Positions 54,701 to 64,000 of a stretch of 64,000 bases of DNA are shown piece by piece. A program made the translations under genes and the position numbers. The stretch comes from a virus. Position 1 is the stretch's first letter, and each line of letters begins with the position of its first letter. Location: positions 1 through 64,000 of the IMG/VR virus record IMGVR_UViG_3300044922_000409; one strand, written 5' to 3'. Below the pieces are notes generated by a model. The model saw only the letters and a list, made by a program, of their open reading frames with translations. It did no database searches and was not told the DNA's origin.

Positions 54701-56710
54701 ATGGCATATCAAGTTAAATTTACAGAAGCAACTAACTCAGCTAAGCCGGCAATTGTTGTTGAAGATAAAACAATTAATGCACAAACTGATCTTAACTTTG
54801 TTGGACAAAATTATGCAGGGTATGCTCCAATTCTTGCAGAAAATTTCTTGCATTTGTTGGAAAATTTTGCTAAAAGTACAGCTCCGACTAATCCAGTTGA
54901 AGGTCAGATATGGTATGATAATACCACAGGGGAAAACATACTTAAGGTGTTTGATGGCACCACTTGGAATCCTACTGGATCAATAAAAAAAGCAGTAGCT
55001 GCACCCGATGTTGCAAATAGTACAAATGGTGATTTATGGGTAAATCCTATAACACGACAACTGTATATTTTTTCAGGTATTACCTGGGAATTAATTGGTC
55101 CTCAATTTAGTAGTGGTGTAAAAACAGGCCCATTAGTAGAATTATTTGTTGATACACTAGTTGACGTAACAAATAACCAACCGCATTCAGTAATATCGTT
55201 GTATGCAAGTAACGAAAGATTGGCAATTATAAGTGCTGATTCGTTTATTCCAAAATCGTATACTATTGGATTTGCAACAATTAATCGAGGAATCAATTTA
55301 TCAACTATTAATAGTAGTGCAACTTCTCTTATTAAGTTATGGGGAACTGCACGGTCGGCAGATTCATTAGTAGTTGGCAGTGCAGAAGTTAGTGCTTCAA
55401 ATTTTTTAAGAGCTGATGTTGCATCAACTACTACCGCTGCATTAAATGTGCAATCTGATAGTGGTATCTCAGTTGGTAGTGATTTAAGTTTTAGTATTAA
55501 TGCAACTACATCAGTAATTGGGTTAACTGCAAAAAATAAAAATATTGGCATTAAAGTGCAGGATAATCAAGGTGTGACTACTGTTATTCATGTTGATACA
55601 CAGAAACGAGTAGGAATTGGGTCAAATAATACATCACCGTTATCTACATTAGATGTAGGAGGAGATGCACTCATTCGTACTAGTTTAACTGTTGGTAGTG
55701 TTGACGACGTTGTACCGGGAAGTATTAATTTGTACGGTAACATGACTGTATTTAAAACATCAACATTTAAAGATATTGCAACTTTTGAAAAACCGATACG
55801 TGTTTATAATTTAACCGGCGGAGCAGTTATATTACCGCAATATACCGTGGATCAGTTAGTAGCAAGTCGTCCTATGTACGACATCGGTTCAGCGGTATTG
55901 CCATTTAGAAACATGTATGCTAAGTCATTTGTAGGTGATTTAACAGGTAGTGTAACTGGTACGCTTACTGGAAACGTAACAGGTTCAGCATCTTATTTAA
56001 AGAATGCAGTTAACATGACGTTAACTGGTGACGTTACTACTGCAGCAACACAGTTTAATGGGCAGTCGGATGTTACATTTACAACTACTATTAGTCAAGG
56101 ATTTATTACCTCAAAAGATCCAGCAGATGCATCGTTTGATACTGATCAAATATTAACATTTCGTACTAAAACTGGGCTGCAACGTACTACTAAGGCATTA
56201 TTTTTGCAATCGGTTCCGTCAGTACCAACAGGCGCAATTTTACCATTTGCTGGTTCTATAATACCAGCTGGATATTTGTTATGTGACGGTAGCGAAATAT
56301 TAATTTCGTCATATATTCAATTACATAATACGCTAGGATATGCATATCGAGATCCAACATTGTTAGTTGGTGTTGGAACATTTGCATTACCTGATTTGCG
56401 AGGTAGATTTCCATTAGGTTGTGATAACATGGACAACAAATTAACTATTCTTAATGCTAGTGGTTCTACCGTTAACGCCGGCGGTAATCGAAATGGAACT
56501 ATAGATAACGCTAGTAATGCAGCAAATCGAGTTCAAAATCCAAATTCTAAAAAGACTGGTGCATCTTCAGGTACTGATACATTAGGCATTGCTGCACAAG
56601 CTAATGCAACCGGCGATAAAATGCTAGCAAATTCAAACGGATCTATGTATTCTATTATGAATCCATATCAAACAATAAATTATATCATATTTACCGGAGT
56701 AGTAACCTAA
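54701..56710 (+). CDS. Fibre protein with phage tail collar domain
   Basis: A 669-aa protein. Residues 1-95 form the module LNFVGQNYAGYAPILAENFLHLLENFAKS...P.EGQIWYD shared with the next two genes. The middle is beta-rich with DVGGDALIRTSLTVGSVDD (about 320). Residues 505-565 match the tail collar domain (PTGAILPFAGSIIPAGYLLC DGSE...ALPDLRGRFPLG), as at the tip of T4 gp12 short tail fibres. The Asn/Gly/Ser-rich C-terminus (580-669) ends NPYQTINYIIFTGVVT, the usual collar-protein ending. The role is probably receptor binding as a trimer. The stop overlaps the next gene (TAATG). Confidence 0.85.
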   Translation: MAYQVKFTEATNSAKPAIVVEDKTINAQTDLNFVGQNYAGYAPILAENFLHLLENFAKSTAPTNPVEGQIWYDNTTGENILKVFDGTTWNPTGSIKKAVAAPDVANSTNGDLWVNPITRQLYIFSGITWELIGPQFSSGVKTGPLVELFVDTLVDVTNNQPHSVISLYASNERLAIISADSFIPKSYTIGFATINRGINLSTINSSATSLIKLWGTARSADSLVVGSAEVSASNFLRADVASTTTAALNVQSDSGISVGSDLSFSINATTSVIGLTAKNKNIGIKVQDNQGVTTVIHVDTQKRVGIGSNNTSPLSTLDVGGDALIRTSLTVGSVDDVVPGSINLYGNMTVFKTSTFKDIATFEKPIRVYNLTGGAVILPQYTVDQLVASRPMYDIGSAVLPFRNMYAKSFVGDLTGSVTGTLTGNVTGSASYLKNAVNMTLTGDVTTAATQFNGQSDVTFTTTISQGFITSKDPADASFDTDQILTFRTKTGLQRTTKALFLQSVPSVPTGAILPFAGSIIPAGYLLCDGSEILISSYIQLHNTLGYAYRDPTLLVGVGTFALPDLRGRFPLGCDNMDNKLTILNASGSTVNAGGNRNGTIDNASNAANRVQNPNSKKTGASSGTDTLGIAAQANATGDKMLANSNGSMYSIMNPYQTINYIIFTGVVT

Positions 56711-57576
56711 TGAGTTATACAATAAACAGAACTGATGGAACATTATTAACTGAATTAGTAGACGGAACGGTTGATCAAATTTCATCAGATTTAACATTAG
56801 TTGGGAAAAATGCAAGTGCATACGGTGCCTATATAAATGAAAATTTTGTACAATTATTGGAAAATTTTGCCAACTATAAAGCCCCTGCTAAACCAATTCA
56901 AGGTCAATTATGGTTTGATTCTCTTGAAAAACGATTAAAAGTATTTGATGGTTATACGTTTAAATTGAGTGCCGGCACAATTGTAGCCGATGCAGTGCCT
57001 AGCTCGATTGCACAAGGCGACATTTGGATTGATAATAAAAATAAGCAATTATATTTTAACGATGGCGTATCAACAATTTTAGTTGGGCCAACATCAACTA
57101 ATGTAACTGGTTATGCGGTAGAGATTGTACTTGACAATATCGGAGATCCACATACTATAATGTTATTGCGAATATTAACTTCGTTAGTTGGCATATTTAG
57201 TATTGATGCATTTACATTAGGCGATAGTATTGCAGGATATGCTAGATCTAATATTGAAATTGGTTTTAATTTTGCTACTGTATCAAATATTACATATGTT
57301 AATGATCCGGTTATTGATACCGATGCTGCAAATAAGCAATATGTTGATAACTCAATTAAAATAGCTCCGCTTGCTATTTCATTAAACACAACATCAATGG
57401 TTGATACTCATACTGAAATTCCGGATTTATTATCTAAAATTTTCCCAGCATCTGAACATGCAGTAATTGACGTAGTTGGACCAATTTGTAGAGTAGTATG
57501 TACTAACAATATAGTTGTAACAGTTAAGCAATTTGTATTAACTGACAGTGTGTGGACGTGGCAATCTGATTTATGA
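56710..57576 (+). CDS. Fibre-module protein, short paralogue
   Basis: A 288-aa protein. The first 95 residues repeat the shared module (LTLVGKNASAYGAYINENFV QLLENFANYKAP...P.QGQLWFD). Residues 95-130 have a second conserved piece (GDIWIDNKNKQLYFNDG) also present in the neighbours. The C-terminal third (DPVIDTDAANKQYVDNSIKI, about 197-216) is the DAANKxYVD motif of many fibre proteins, and then a short beta domain. It is coupled to the preceding gene by TAATG. Likely a shorter fibre or adaptor produced by tandem duplication. Confidence 0.75.
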   Translation: MSYTINRTDGTLLTELVDGTVDQISSDLTLVGKNASAYGAYINENFVQLLENFANYKAPAKPIQGQLWFDSLEKRLKVFDGYTFKLSAGTIVADAVPSSIAQGDIWIDNKNKQLYFNDGVSTILVGPTSTNVTGYAVEIVLDNIGDPHTIMLLRILTSLVGIFSIDAFTLGDSIAGYARSNIEIGFNFATVSNITYVNDPVIDTDAANKQYVDNSIKIAPLAISLNTTSMVDTHTEIPDLLSKIFPASEHAVIDVVGPICRVVCTNNIVVTVKQFVLTDSVWTWQSDL

Positions 57577-57587
57577 TACATAAAAGA

Positions 57588-57594
57588 ATAAATA
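57588..57594 (+). promoter_or_regulatory. Late promoter for the 503-aa fibre and the repeat adhesin
   Basis: AGAATAAATATATT contains ATAAATA, 24 bp before the ATG at 57619, with AAGGAAT as ribosome site. Confidence 0.6.
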
Positions 57595-57618
57595 TATTAA
57601 AAATAAGGAATATCTAAA

Positions 57619-59130
57619 ATGGCATATGACGTTAGACAATATAACGGAGATCCGGCAGCAACAGTTGAAGAAGGTACCATAAATTCTAAGTTTGACATTA
57701 GGTTAGTTGGGAAAAACTACGCAGGCTACGGAGAAACGCAGAATACAAATTTTATTCATTTATTAGAAAATTTCTCTAATAACACTCCACCTCCTAAAGC
57801 TACAACCGGCCAAATTTGGTATAATAGTGCTGATCAAAAATTACAATTCAATGCAGGCACGATGTCATTAAAAGAATGGCATACAATCGGGTCAGTTGAA
57901 TCATCTGTGATTGCACCGACTACATTAAAGGTTGGCAATTTTTGGTGGGATACTACAAATAGCCATTTATATTGTAGAAGTGCAGTTGGTACTAATATAT
58001 TCATCGGTGGTGATACTTCAGGAATTATTACACAAATGAAGTCACGTACTGTTACTGCAGTTGGCGGAGCAACTCACGAAATAATCGAAGCAATGGTAGA
58101 TAATACTACTATTTTTATTATTAGTAAAGATGCAGATTTTACGTTAAACACAGAATATAATGATATTTCAGGATTTACACATGTATATCCGGGTATCACA
58201 TTATCTAACATAACAGGAGTTAAATTTAATGGCACTGTTACTAATTCGGAACAGCTTGGCGGGATCGAAGCAGACAAATATATTAATAATGTTACTCCGG
58301 TATTTCCAGTAATTGCAAAATTTGCCGATGCAGGGATATCAATCGGAGCAACTGAAACATTGTTCATTTATAGTGATTTAGGAATTCCTACTATTAATAA
58401 TGGAGTATCTGAAAAAATAGTATTTAACACAACAACCCTTGCTGGATCAGCTATTGCAATGGAATTAAACGGTGCTGATATACTACCAGGTACTGTTGAT
58501 GTTTCTAATTTAGGATCAATTGGTTCACAATTTGATACAGTTTATGCATCGACATTTACAGGTAATGCAGCTTCGGCAACTAGTGCAGCAACAGCCGCGC
58601 AGGCTGATTCAGTATTAGCAGGAACAACGTATCGTACTGCATCAGAAACTATTGCTGCTGGTACTATTGTAGCAAGAACTTCATCTGACTCATTAGTTAA
58701 CGGTACAAATCTTACTGCAGGATCAATTAATGCAAATTATTTTGTAGGTATTGCAACACATGCATTAGCAGCTGATTTAGCAGAAAAGTATGTAGCTGAT
58801 GCCAAATACGAAACTGGCACAGTGTTAATGATTGGCGGCGAACAAGAAGTAACTGCTGCGCAAGGTGGATATCGCGCACTAGGTGCAGTATCGGAAAATC
58901 CAGCGTATGCAATGAATACGGGATTAGTTGATGGTACATATGTTGCATTAAAAGGCCGAGTACCGGTTAAAGTTATAGGTATAGTTAAAAAAGGTGATCG
59001 ATTAATTGCTGCAGATACCGGAGTTGCATCGTCGTTGACATTGTTAGAACATGCAGGTCTTGTTTTTGCAATTGCACTCGAAGATAACAATGATACGGAT
59101 ATCAAACTGGTTGAAGCAGTTATTTTATAA
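57619..59130 (+). CDS. Fibre protein with a virion C-terminal domain
   Basis: A 503-aa protein. It begins with the same 95-residue module (IRLVGKNYAGYGETQNTNFI HLLENFSNNTPPP...TGQIWYN), then GNFWWDTTNSHLYC. The centre has NAASATSAATAAQADSVLAG (about 315-335), typical of coiled fibre shafts. Residues 387-503 form a compact domain (AEKYVADAKYETGTVLMIGG EQEVT...NPAYAMNTGLVDGTYVALKG RVPVKVIG) seen at the C-termini of many phage fibres, perhaps an intramolecular chaperone or capping domain. It is transcribed from its own late promoter, 14 bp ahead of the repeat adhesin. Confidence 0.8.
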   Translation: MAYDVRQYNGDPAATVEEGTINSKFDIRLVGKNYAGYGETQNTNFIHLLENFSNNTPPPKATTGQIWYNSADQKLQFNAGTMSLKEWHTIGSVESSVIAPTTLKVGNFWWDTTNSHLYCRSAVGTNIFIGGDTSGIITQMKSRTVTAVGGATHEIIEAMVDNTTIFIISKDADFTLNTEYNDISGFTHVYPGITLSNITGVKFNGTVTNSEQLGGIEADKYINNVTPVFPVIAKFADAGISIGATETLFIYSDLGIPTINNGVSEKIVFNTTTLAGSAIAMELNGADILPGTVDVSNLGSIGSQFDTVYASTFTGNAASATSAATAAQADSVLAGTTYRTASETIAAGTIVARTSSDSLVNGTNLTAGSINANYFVGIATHALAADLAEKYVADAKYETGTVLMIGGEQEVTAAQGGYRALGAVSENPAYAMNTGLVDGTYVALKGRVPVKVIGIVKKGDRLIAADTGVASSLTLLEHAGLVFAIALEDNNDTDIKLVEAVIL

Positions 59131-59144
59131 ACAAAGGAAACAAT

Positions 59145-62100
59145 ATGGCAACACCAATTACAGCATTACAATACAATACAGTTCAATCTAAAATAGCTAA
59201 AATTTTAGGTGAAGGAACTGGGGATTATGGATACGGTCAGATTGTATTAAGCAATCCAATTTCAGAAGGTGACGTATTTACTTTTGAAATGTTTGATAGT
59301 TTAAAAACTGACATTTTATCTGCAAGACAACATCAAATTGGCCGACTAATACGTCCACCGATCAGTGAAGTTCCTGCAAATGGCTTAATAACCGCTGCTC
59401 AATTTATACAATATACATCAACTTCGGGGCTAGTAGAGTCAAATAGATTAGTAACTCCGCCTAGCTCACAAGCTGTGCGTGAGGTAATAACATCAACTAC
59501 ATTAATTGACCCATGGAATAATGTTACTACTCACACAGTTGAATTGTCATTTGAATCTGGTGCTGCAATGAGAGCGTATTTCAATACTGGTAGTACTATT
59601 GAATTTTCAGCTTCTAGAGCAGGAGGAGGAACAACTACAAAAAATACATCATGGACCAATATGTTAGCGGCAGTAGGAGTTGTTAGTTTCAAGCGTTCAG
59701 CAACTACTTCAACTAAATCAGCTGGTACTGCAAACGGTTATACTGCATTAATGGCACAACCAAGTACTCCTATTAAAATATTTCAAAGAACTGTTACTGA
59801 TGCATTTAAACCAAATTATTATTCGATAACTGCACAGTTGACTGAGTCACTTGGAGATGAGCCACCTGCTGGCATTACATTTACTATTGAATTTTCAGAC
59901 AATTCAACAGCTGGATTGGATATCAACGTTACTGGAACTTTAACTAGTACAGTAAGGGTGTATCGTGCAATGGGAATATTTACAACACCGGATTCAACAA
60001 TGTTATCGTTTGAAGCACCGTCACCTACTCCTACTATTGACGAGTTACAAGGTGGCACAGCACTTCCTACATATTCACTTATAAGAACAGGTGCAACACA
60101 AATTCATGAAGGTGATAATGTTCCGGCTTCTTTTTATGTTTCAACTTTTAATGTTGACGACGGTACTGAGTTATATTGGACTGTTAGCGGGTATGGTATT
60201 TCTGCTAGTGATTTTGAAGATATTGATTCAATTACGGATGTTCCGTTTACTATTAATACAAATTCGTCACTACCTCTTAATTTTTACGCTGCTGCTGATT
60301 ATTCTACTGAAAAACTTGAACGGTTTAATTTGGAAATACGAACTGCACCTATGTCAACTAGTCCAGTAGTTGCTAATATTTCAGCATCACTTCAGCAAAT
60401 AACTGACGATTCAAGAAACCTAGCTCCAGTAGCAGCGTTGGCAAGTTATAGATTTATATCACAAACGATTACTTCTGTAAAAGAAGGATTTAATGCAACA
60501 TTTACAATTGCTGCTACCGGGATAACAAAACCTGTAGAAGTTACGTGGAAAATAGTAGGTATTCTCGGTGAAGTTACTGGTACTGATTTTTCTGGTATCG
60601 CTAGTAAACTGACAGGTACATTTAATATTACCAGTACATTTACGTTAAATTTATTAACACTTAAAGATGCATTTGTTGAACCAGATGATGCATTCCAAGT
60701 TGAAATATACGTTATGGAAAATAATGCATTAACATTAAAAGACACTAGCGCAACAATGTCAATTGTTGATACAACAGTAGTTGTACCAGAAGGGTCGTGG
60801 TCAGTATCGTCAAACAGAATAACATCGATTGCTGAAGGTAACACACAAGGGGTTCAATTTACAGTTACTACACCGACTAGTGTTAAAAATAATACAAAAT
60901 TATATTGGAAAGCAGTACTTACGTCGGCAAATGGTGTGTTAGCTGATGCTGATTTTAAAAACACCGGTGGCATTGGTATCGGCGGAACAAACTCTAGTTA
61001 TATTTTTGTTACTAATAATACTGCTACACTTACTAGATATGCAGCAAATGATACGTTTACTGAAGGCACTGAAAGTTTTGCAATTGAATTTTATATGGAT
61101 ACTAGTCCTGCATCTAACGCACCGTTTACTTCAGATAGATTTGTAGTTTCTAGTCCAGTAGTTGATGTTACAGAAAAAGATACGTATACCATATCACCTC
61201 CGTCAACAATAACTGAAGGTAATACAACTGGTATGACATATACTGTAACTACTCCGTATATGGAAAAAGGTTCATTGTGGTGGTTTATCCCAACAAGTCC
61301 TACTATCACTGCTGACGATTTTAATGCAATGTATGGTGAAATTCCGATTATAAATAGCACCGGAACCTTTACTATATATGCAAAAGATGATGGTCTAATT
61401 GAAGGTAACGAAACATTTAACGTAGTAGTAAGGGCAACATCAGTTGCAACTGATGCTATATTAATTTCAAGTTTAAATTCAACTGTAATTGAAACAGACG
61501 TTTATACTATTGACACTCAAGGAGTTGCATCTATTGCAGAAGGCGGTACACGTATTGATTTTGCTATAACTACTCCAAAAATGAGTTCGGGTTATGTATT
61601 TTGGACGTTACAATCTGATTCTGGTGTAGTTGATAAAGACGATTTTGCAGAAGGTAAAACTTCAGGTCAAATTTCAATTACTAATAATTCAGGTTCGTTT
61701 TATTTAACAGCATTAGCTGATGGCAAAACTGAAGGTATAGAATCATTTCATATTGTTTTACGTACTGGATCGATTACTGGCCCTATAAAGAAAATTAGTG
61801 ATATTATAACAATTACAGAAGTTGTTAAATACAATGTTAATGCCGTTACTACGTCAATTACTGAAGGCGTAACTGGTACAATATTTAATATTACTACACC
61901 AAAAGTTGCCGATGCTACAGTATTACGGTGGGAAGCAGTTGCAGTTACTGGCGCACTTCAAACTACTGATTTTATAGTAACTGATTATGCACAACAAGCT
62001 ACGCAAGCTACTTCAGGCACAGTACGCGTTATGAACAATAAAGCATCGTTTATAATGAATGCTAGATCCGATAGTACAACTGAAGGTGCTGAATCATTTC

Positions 62101-64000
62101 AAGTAGCGTTATTTGATGCAGACGGCAATGATCTAAATAGCCGCAGTCAAATTATAACATTAAATGAAATTATTAATTTTAGTATTTTAACACCGGTAGT
62201 AAATGGCTCATCTGTTACTTCGTTTGATGAAGGCACAAAATTAGCATTACAAGTTTACACTCCAAAACGTGATAAAAATACTCCGCTATACTGGAAAGTA
62301 GTTCGGTATTCTGGAACAATTACATTTGATGCAGCATCTGGTGCAATACCGCCTAATGACTTTGACGGTGCATGGAATGGCACAGTGTATGTTGATGGCA
62401 ACAATCATGCAGAAATTATTATTGGTATAAGTAATGATTTGTATAGTGACGGGGTTGATGTATTTAGAGTTGAAGTAAGAGAAGTTTCAACATCAGTATT
62501 ACCTGATGCAGTCACTTTGCCAATTACTATTACTGATACATCTGGTACTCCGGCTGTTATTGTACCAGATGCCCCAAAAGTTCTTACTATTACACCTAAA
62601 GTAAACAATGCTGCAGCAACGTCTGTGTATGAAGGAGGTACTATTACATTTGAGGTTGCTACTGCAAATATTCTACCAGCAAGAGATATTTACTATTCAA
62701 TTTATGGCGGCGCTGGTCTAGCAGACAACGACATTGTTGGTGGTTTAAATAGTTCAGTTGCACTTCACGTAAATTCAAGTGGTATTGTAAATATTCCAAT
62801 TGTAATAAACACCGACGTGTTAAGTGAAGCTGCTGAATTGTTTATGCTTCAAATTATTTTAGATGAATCGACTAATTCTCCAATTGCTATTTCTAAAGCA
62901 GTTACTATTACTGATGCGTTACAATACAGAGTTTCGCCATCGAAAGTTTCAGTGTTAGAAGGCGAGTCAATAAAACTTAATTTTTATACACCACCATCTG
63001 CATTTAACACTAATATTAGATGGAATATTGATTCTGTAACAGTTGGAAGTTCAAGTGCAGTAACAGCTGAAGATTTTGATGTAACTTCTGCATCTGGTAC
63101 ACTGTACGGCACCGTATTAATTGATTCAATTGGTTATGGCAGTGTTACATTAACACCAGTGTCAAACGACGCAACTGAAGGTGCTGAATATTTTACAGTA
63201 TCATTATCTACAACAGCCGGTGCGCCGATTGCACTTGGAGTTCCATGTCCACAAATAAAAATTAGAGAAAATATTGATTACAGTTTATCAGTATTATCTA
63301 CTCCAATGGATGAAGGCGGTTCAGTTAGAACATTTACGTTTACTACGCCAAAGATGGCAGATTCTACGTTTACATATGAAGTTATTCAAAAATCCGGAAC
63401 TGTTACATATTCTGATTTTGAAGAAACTAAAACTCTAACATCTGGACCAATTGGAAACTCATTTACTACTACTAACAATACTGGCACATTCCATCTTCAA
63501 GCTCGATCAGATAACTTTGTTGAAGGAAACAATGATTCATTTGTTGTAATGATTTATAAAAATGGAAATCCAGTTGCAATTACACCTGAATGTCCGCAAA
63601 TTTATATACATGAAACTGGCGCATATAATATTTCAGTGATTGATAATACATCAACATTAGTACCCGGCGGAGTAGTAAAATATAAGATCACAACTCCATA
63701 TTATGATGATGCTACTAAACTTTATTGGGAAATATTGCCGTATCAAAGCTCAGTTATTGGAGTTAACGACTTTGTAGAAACAAAGTCAGCTAATGCATTA
63801 ACTAATTATGTAACATTATATTCAAATGAAGGATATTTTACATTACAAGCAGCATCTGCGTTTAATAAAGGCAATACGCCATTTGTAATTCAACTACGTA
63901 CTGGATCAGCAACTGGCTCTATTCAAACATTAGGGGCTGCTTGCCCGGTTGTTACTATTACACCGCTGCAAGTATATAGTATATCTGCAAACGGTAATAA
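59145..64000 (+). CDS. Giant repeat adhesin, 3' end outside window
   Basis: Open from the ATG (ribosome site AAAGGAAAC) to the window end, at least 1618 aa. Residues 1-80 (MATPITALQYNTVQSKIAKI LGEGTGDYGYGQIVLSNPIS) and 90-280 (SSQAVREVITSTTLIDPWNN...; SFESGAAMRAYFNTGSTIEF) form an N-terminal virion-attachment-like region. From about residue 310 there are eleven or so degenerate repeats of 105-130 residues, each with (S/T)xxEGxxxxFxVxTP, then LYWxxxxxxG, then xDF, resembling Calx-beta or Ig-like sandwiches of cell-surface adhesins. It is probably a long flexible receptor-binding or surface-clinging protein. The C-terminus, which would carry a tip or chaperone, is not visible. Confidence 0.8.
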   Translation, partial: MATPITALQYNTVQSKIAKILGEGTGDYGYGQIVLSNPISEGDVFTFEMFDSLKTDILSARQHQIGRLIRPPISEVPANGLITAAQFIQYTSTSGLVESNRLVTPPSSQAVREVITSTTLIDPWNNVTTHTVELSFESGAAMRAYFNTGSTIEFSASRAGGGTTTKNTSWTNMLAAVGVVSFKRSATTSTKSAGTANGYTALMAQPSTPIKIFQRTVTDAFKPNYYSITAQLTESLGDEPPAGITFTIEFSDNSTAGLDINVTGTLTSTVRVYRAMGIFTTPDSTMLSFEAPSPTPTIDELQGGTALPTYSLIRTGATQIHEGDNVPASFYVSTFNVDDGTELYWTVSGYGISASDFEDIDSITDVPFTINTNSSLPLNFYAAADYSTEKLERFNLEIRTAPMSTSPVVANISASLQQITDDSRNLAPVAALASYRFISQTITSVKEGFNATFTIAATGITKPVEVTWKIVGILGEVTGTDFSGIASKLTGTFNITSTFTLNLLTLKDAFVEPDDAFQVEIYVMENNALTLKDTSATMSIVDTTVVVPEGSWSVSSNRITSIAEGNTQGVQFTVTTPTSVKNNTKLYWKAVLTSANGVLADADFKNTGGIGIGGTNSSYIFVTNNTATLTRYAANDTFTEGTESFAIEFYMDTSPASNAPFTSDRFVVSSPVVDVTEKDTYTISPPSTITEGNTTGMTYTVTTPYMEKGSLWWFIPTSPTITADDFNAMYGEIPIINSTGTFTIYAKDDGLIEGNETFNVVVRATSVATDAILISSLNSTVIETDVYTIDTQGVASIAEGGTRIDFAITTPKMSSGYVFWTLQSDSGVVDKDDFAEGKTSGQISITNNSGSFYLTALADGKTEGIESFHIVLRTGSITGPIKKISDIITITEVVKYNVNAVTTSITEGVTGTIFNITTPKVADATVLRWEAVAVTGALQTTDFIVTDYAQQATQATSGTVRVMNNKASFIMNARSDSTTEGAESFQVALFDADGNDLNSRSQIITLNEIINFSILTPVVNGSSVTSFDEGTKLALQVYTPKRDKNTPLYWKVVRYSGTITFDAASGAIPPNDFDGAWNGTVYVDGNNHAEIIIGISNDLYSDGVDVFRVEVREVSTSVLPDAVTLPITITDTSGTPAVIVPDAPKVLTITPKVNNAAATSVYEGGTITFEVATANILPARDIYYSIYGGAGLADNDIVGGLNSSVALHVNSSGIVNIPIVINTDVLSEAAELFMLQIILDESTNSPIAISKAVTITDALQYRVSPSKVSVLEGESIKLNFYTPPSAFNTNIRWNIDSVTVGSSSAVTAEDFDVTSASGTLYGTVLIDSIGYGSVTLTPVSNDATEGAEYFTVSLSTTAGAPIALGVPCPQIKIRENIDYSLSVLSTPMDEGGSVRTFTFTTPKMADSTFTYEVIQKSGTVTYSDFEETKTLTSGPIGNSFTTTNNTGTFHLQARSDNFVEGNNDSFVVMIYKNGNPVAITPECPQIYIHETGAYNISVIDNTSTLVPGGVVKYKITTPYYDDATKLYWEILPYQSSVIGVNDFVETKSANALTNYVTLYSNEGYFTLQAASAFNKGNTPFVIQLRTGSATGSIQTLGAACPVVTITPLQVYSISANGN
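60085..63700 (+). repeat. Tandem Calx-beta/Ig-like protein repeats
   Basis: Units start near 60085, 60465, 60826, 61198, 61515, 61855, 62215, 62620, 62950, 63305 and 63655, spaced about 320-400 bp. They are diverged in DNA but share EGxxxxFxxxTP and LYW / DF signatures. The last visible one (LVPGGVVKYKITTPYYDDAT) is degenerate. Confidence 0.7.

Overview
The window is a 64 kb piece of an AT-rich (roughly one-third G+C) tailed phage genome of the T4 superfamily (contractile-tailed myovirus). The evidence is the T4-type core set, recognised by protein sequence: portal gp20, prohead protease gp21, scaffold gp22, major capsid gp23, late sigma factor gp55, recombination nuclease gp46/gp47, and baseplate gp53, gp5-like, gp25, gp6 and gp26. 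The style of the accessory virion proteins (a giant baseplate-associated ORF, fibres sharing modules, a protein beginning MGRPLNKKYFG) resembles aquatic T4-like phages of cyanobacteria, SAR11 and related small-genome bacteria. The host cannot be fixed from this window. No photosynthesis, tRNA, integrase or CRISPR genes were seen.

Layout. (1) 1-13 kb, minus strand: a train of Ser/Thr/Gly-rich virion proteins, probably fibres and decorations, several of which share C-terminal modules. (2) 13-23 kb, minus: the capsid block (gp23, gp22, gp21, an acidic prohead-core-like protein, a 79-aa protein, gp20) preceded by a 1375-aa probable tape measure. (3) 23.1-24.2 kb, plus: gp26 and a small gp51-like frame, joined by what looks like a -1 programmed frameshift site. 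(4) 24.2-25.1 kb, minus: a membrane-segment protein, then a 692-bp gene-poor gap holding a C-free AT-rich block and a stretch dense in hairpins (candidate structured RNA). (5) 25.8-32 kb, minus: nucleic-acid genes: RNase HI, a PD-(D/E)XK nuclease, a small conserved protein, gp46, a homing-endonuclease-like gene, gp47, an 85-aa protein and gp55. (6) 32-64 kb, plus: tail tube/baseplate genes, gp53, a hub candidate, a gp5-like spike without a visible lysozyme domain, gp25, gp6, a 4355-aa giant protein, then fibres with a repeated N-terminal module and a giant repeat protein that runs off the end.

Regulation. Late-type elements (core ATAAATA, once the full TATAAATA of T4) precede most transcription units on both strands, which fits the presence of gp55. 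Two sigma70-like promoters stand out: one exact consensus (TTGACA, 17-bp spacer, TATAAT) ahead of rnhA, and one 11/12 match ahead of gp55. The gp55 promoter abuts the late promoter of the divergent baseplate operon. Many structural genes are coupled by TAATG stop/start overlaps.
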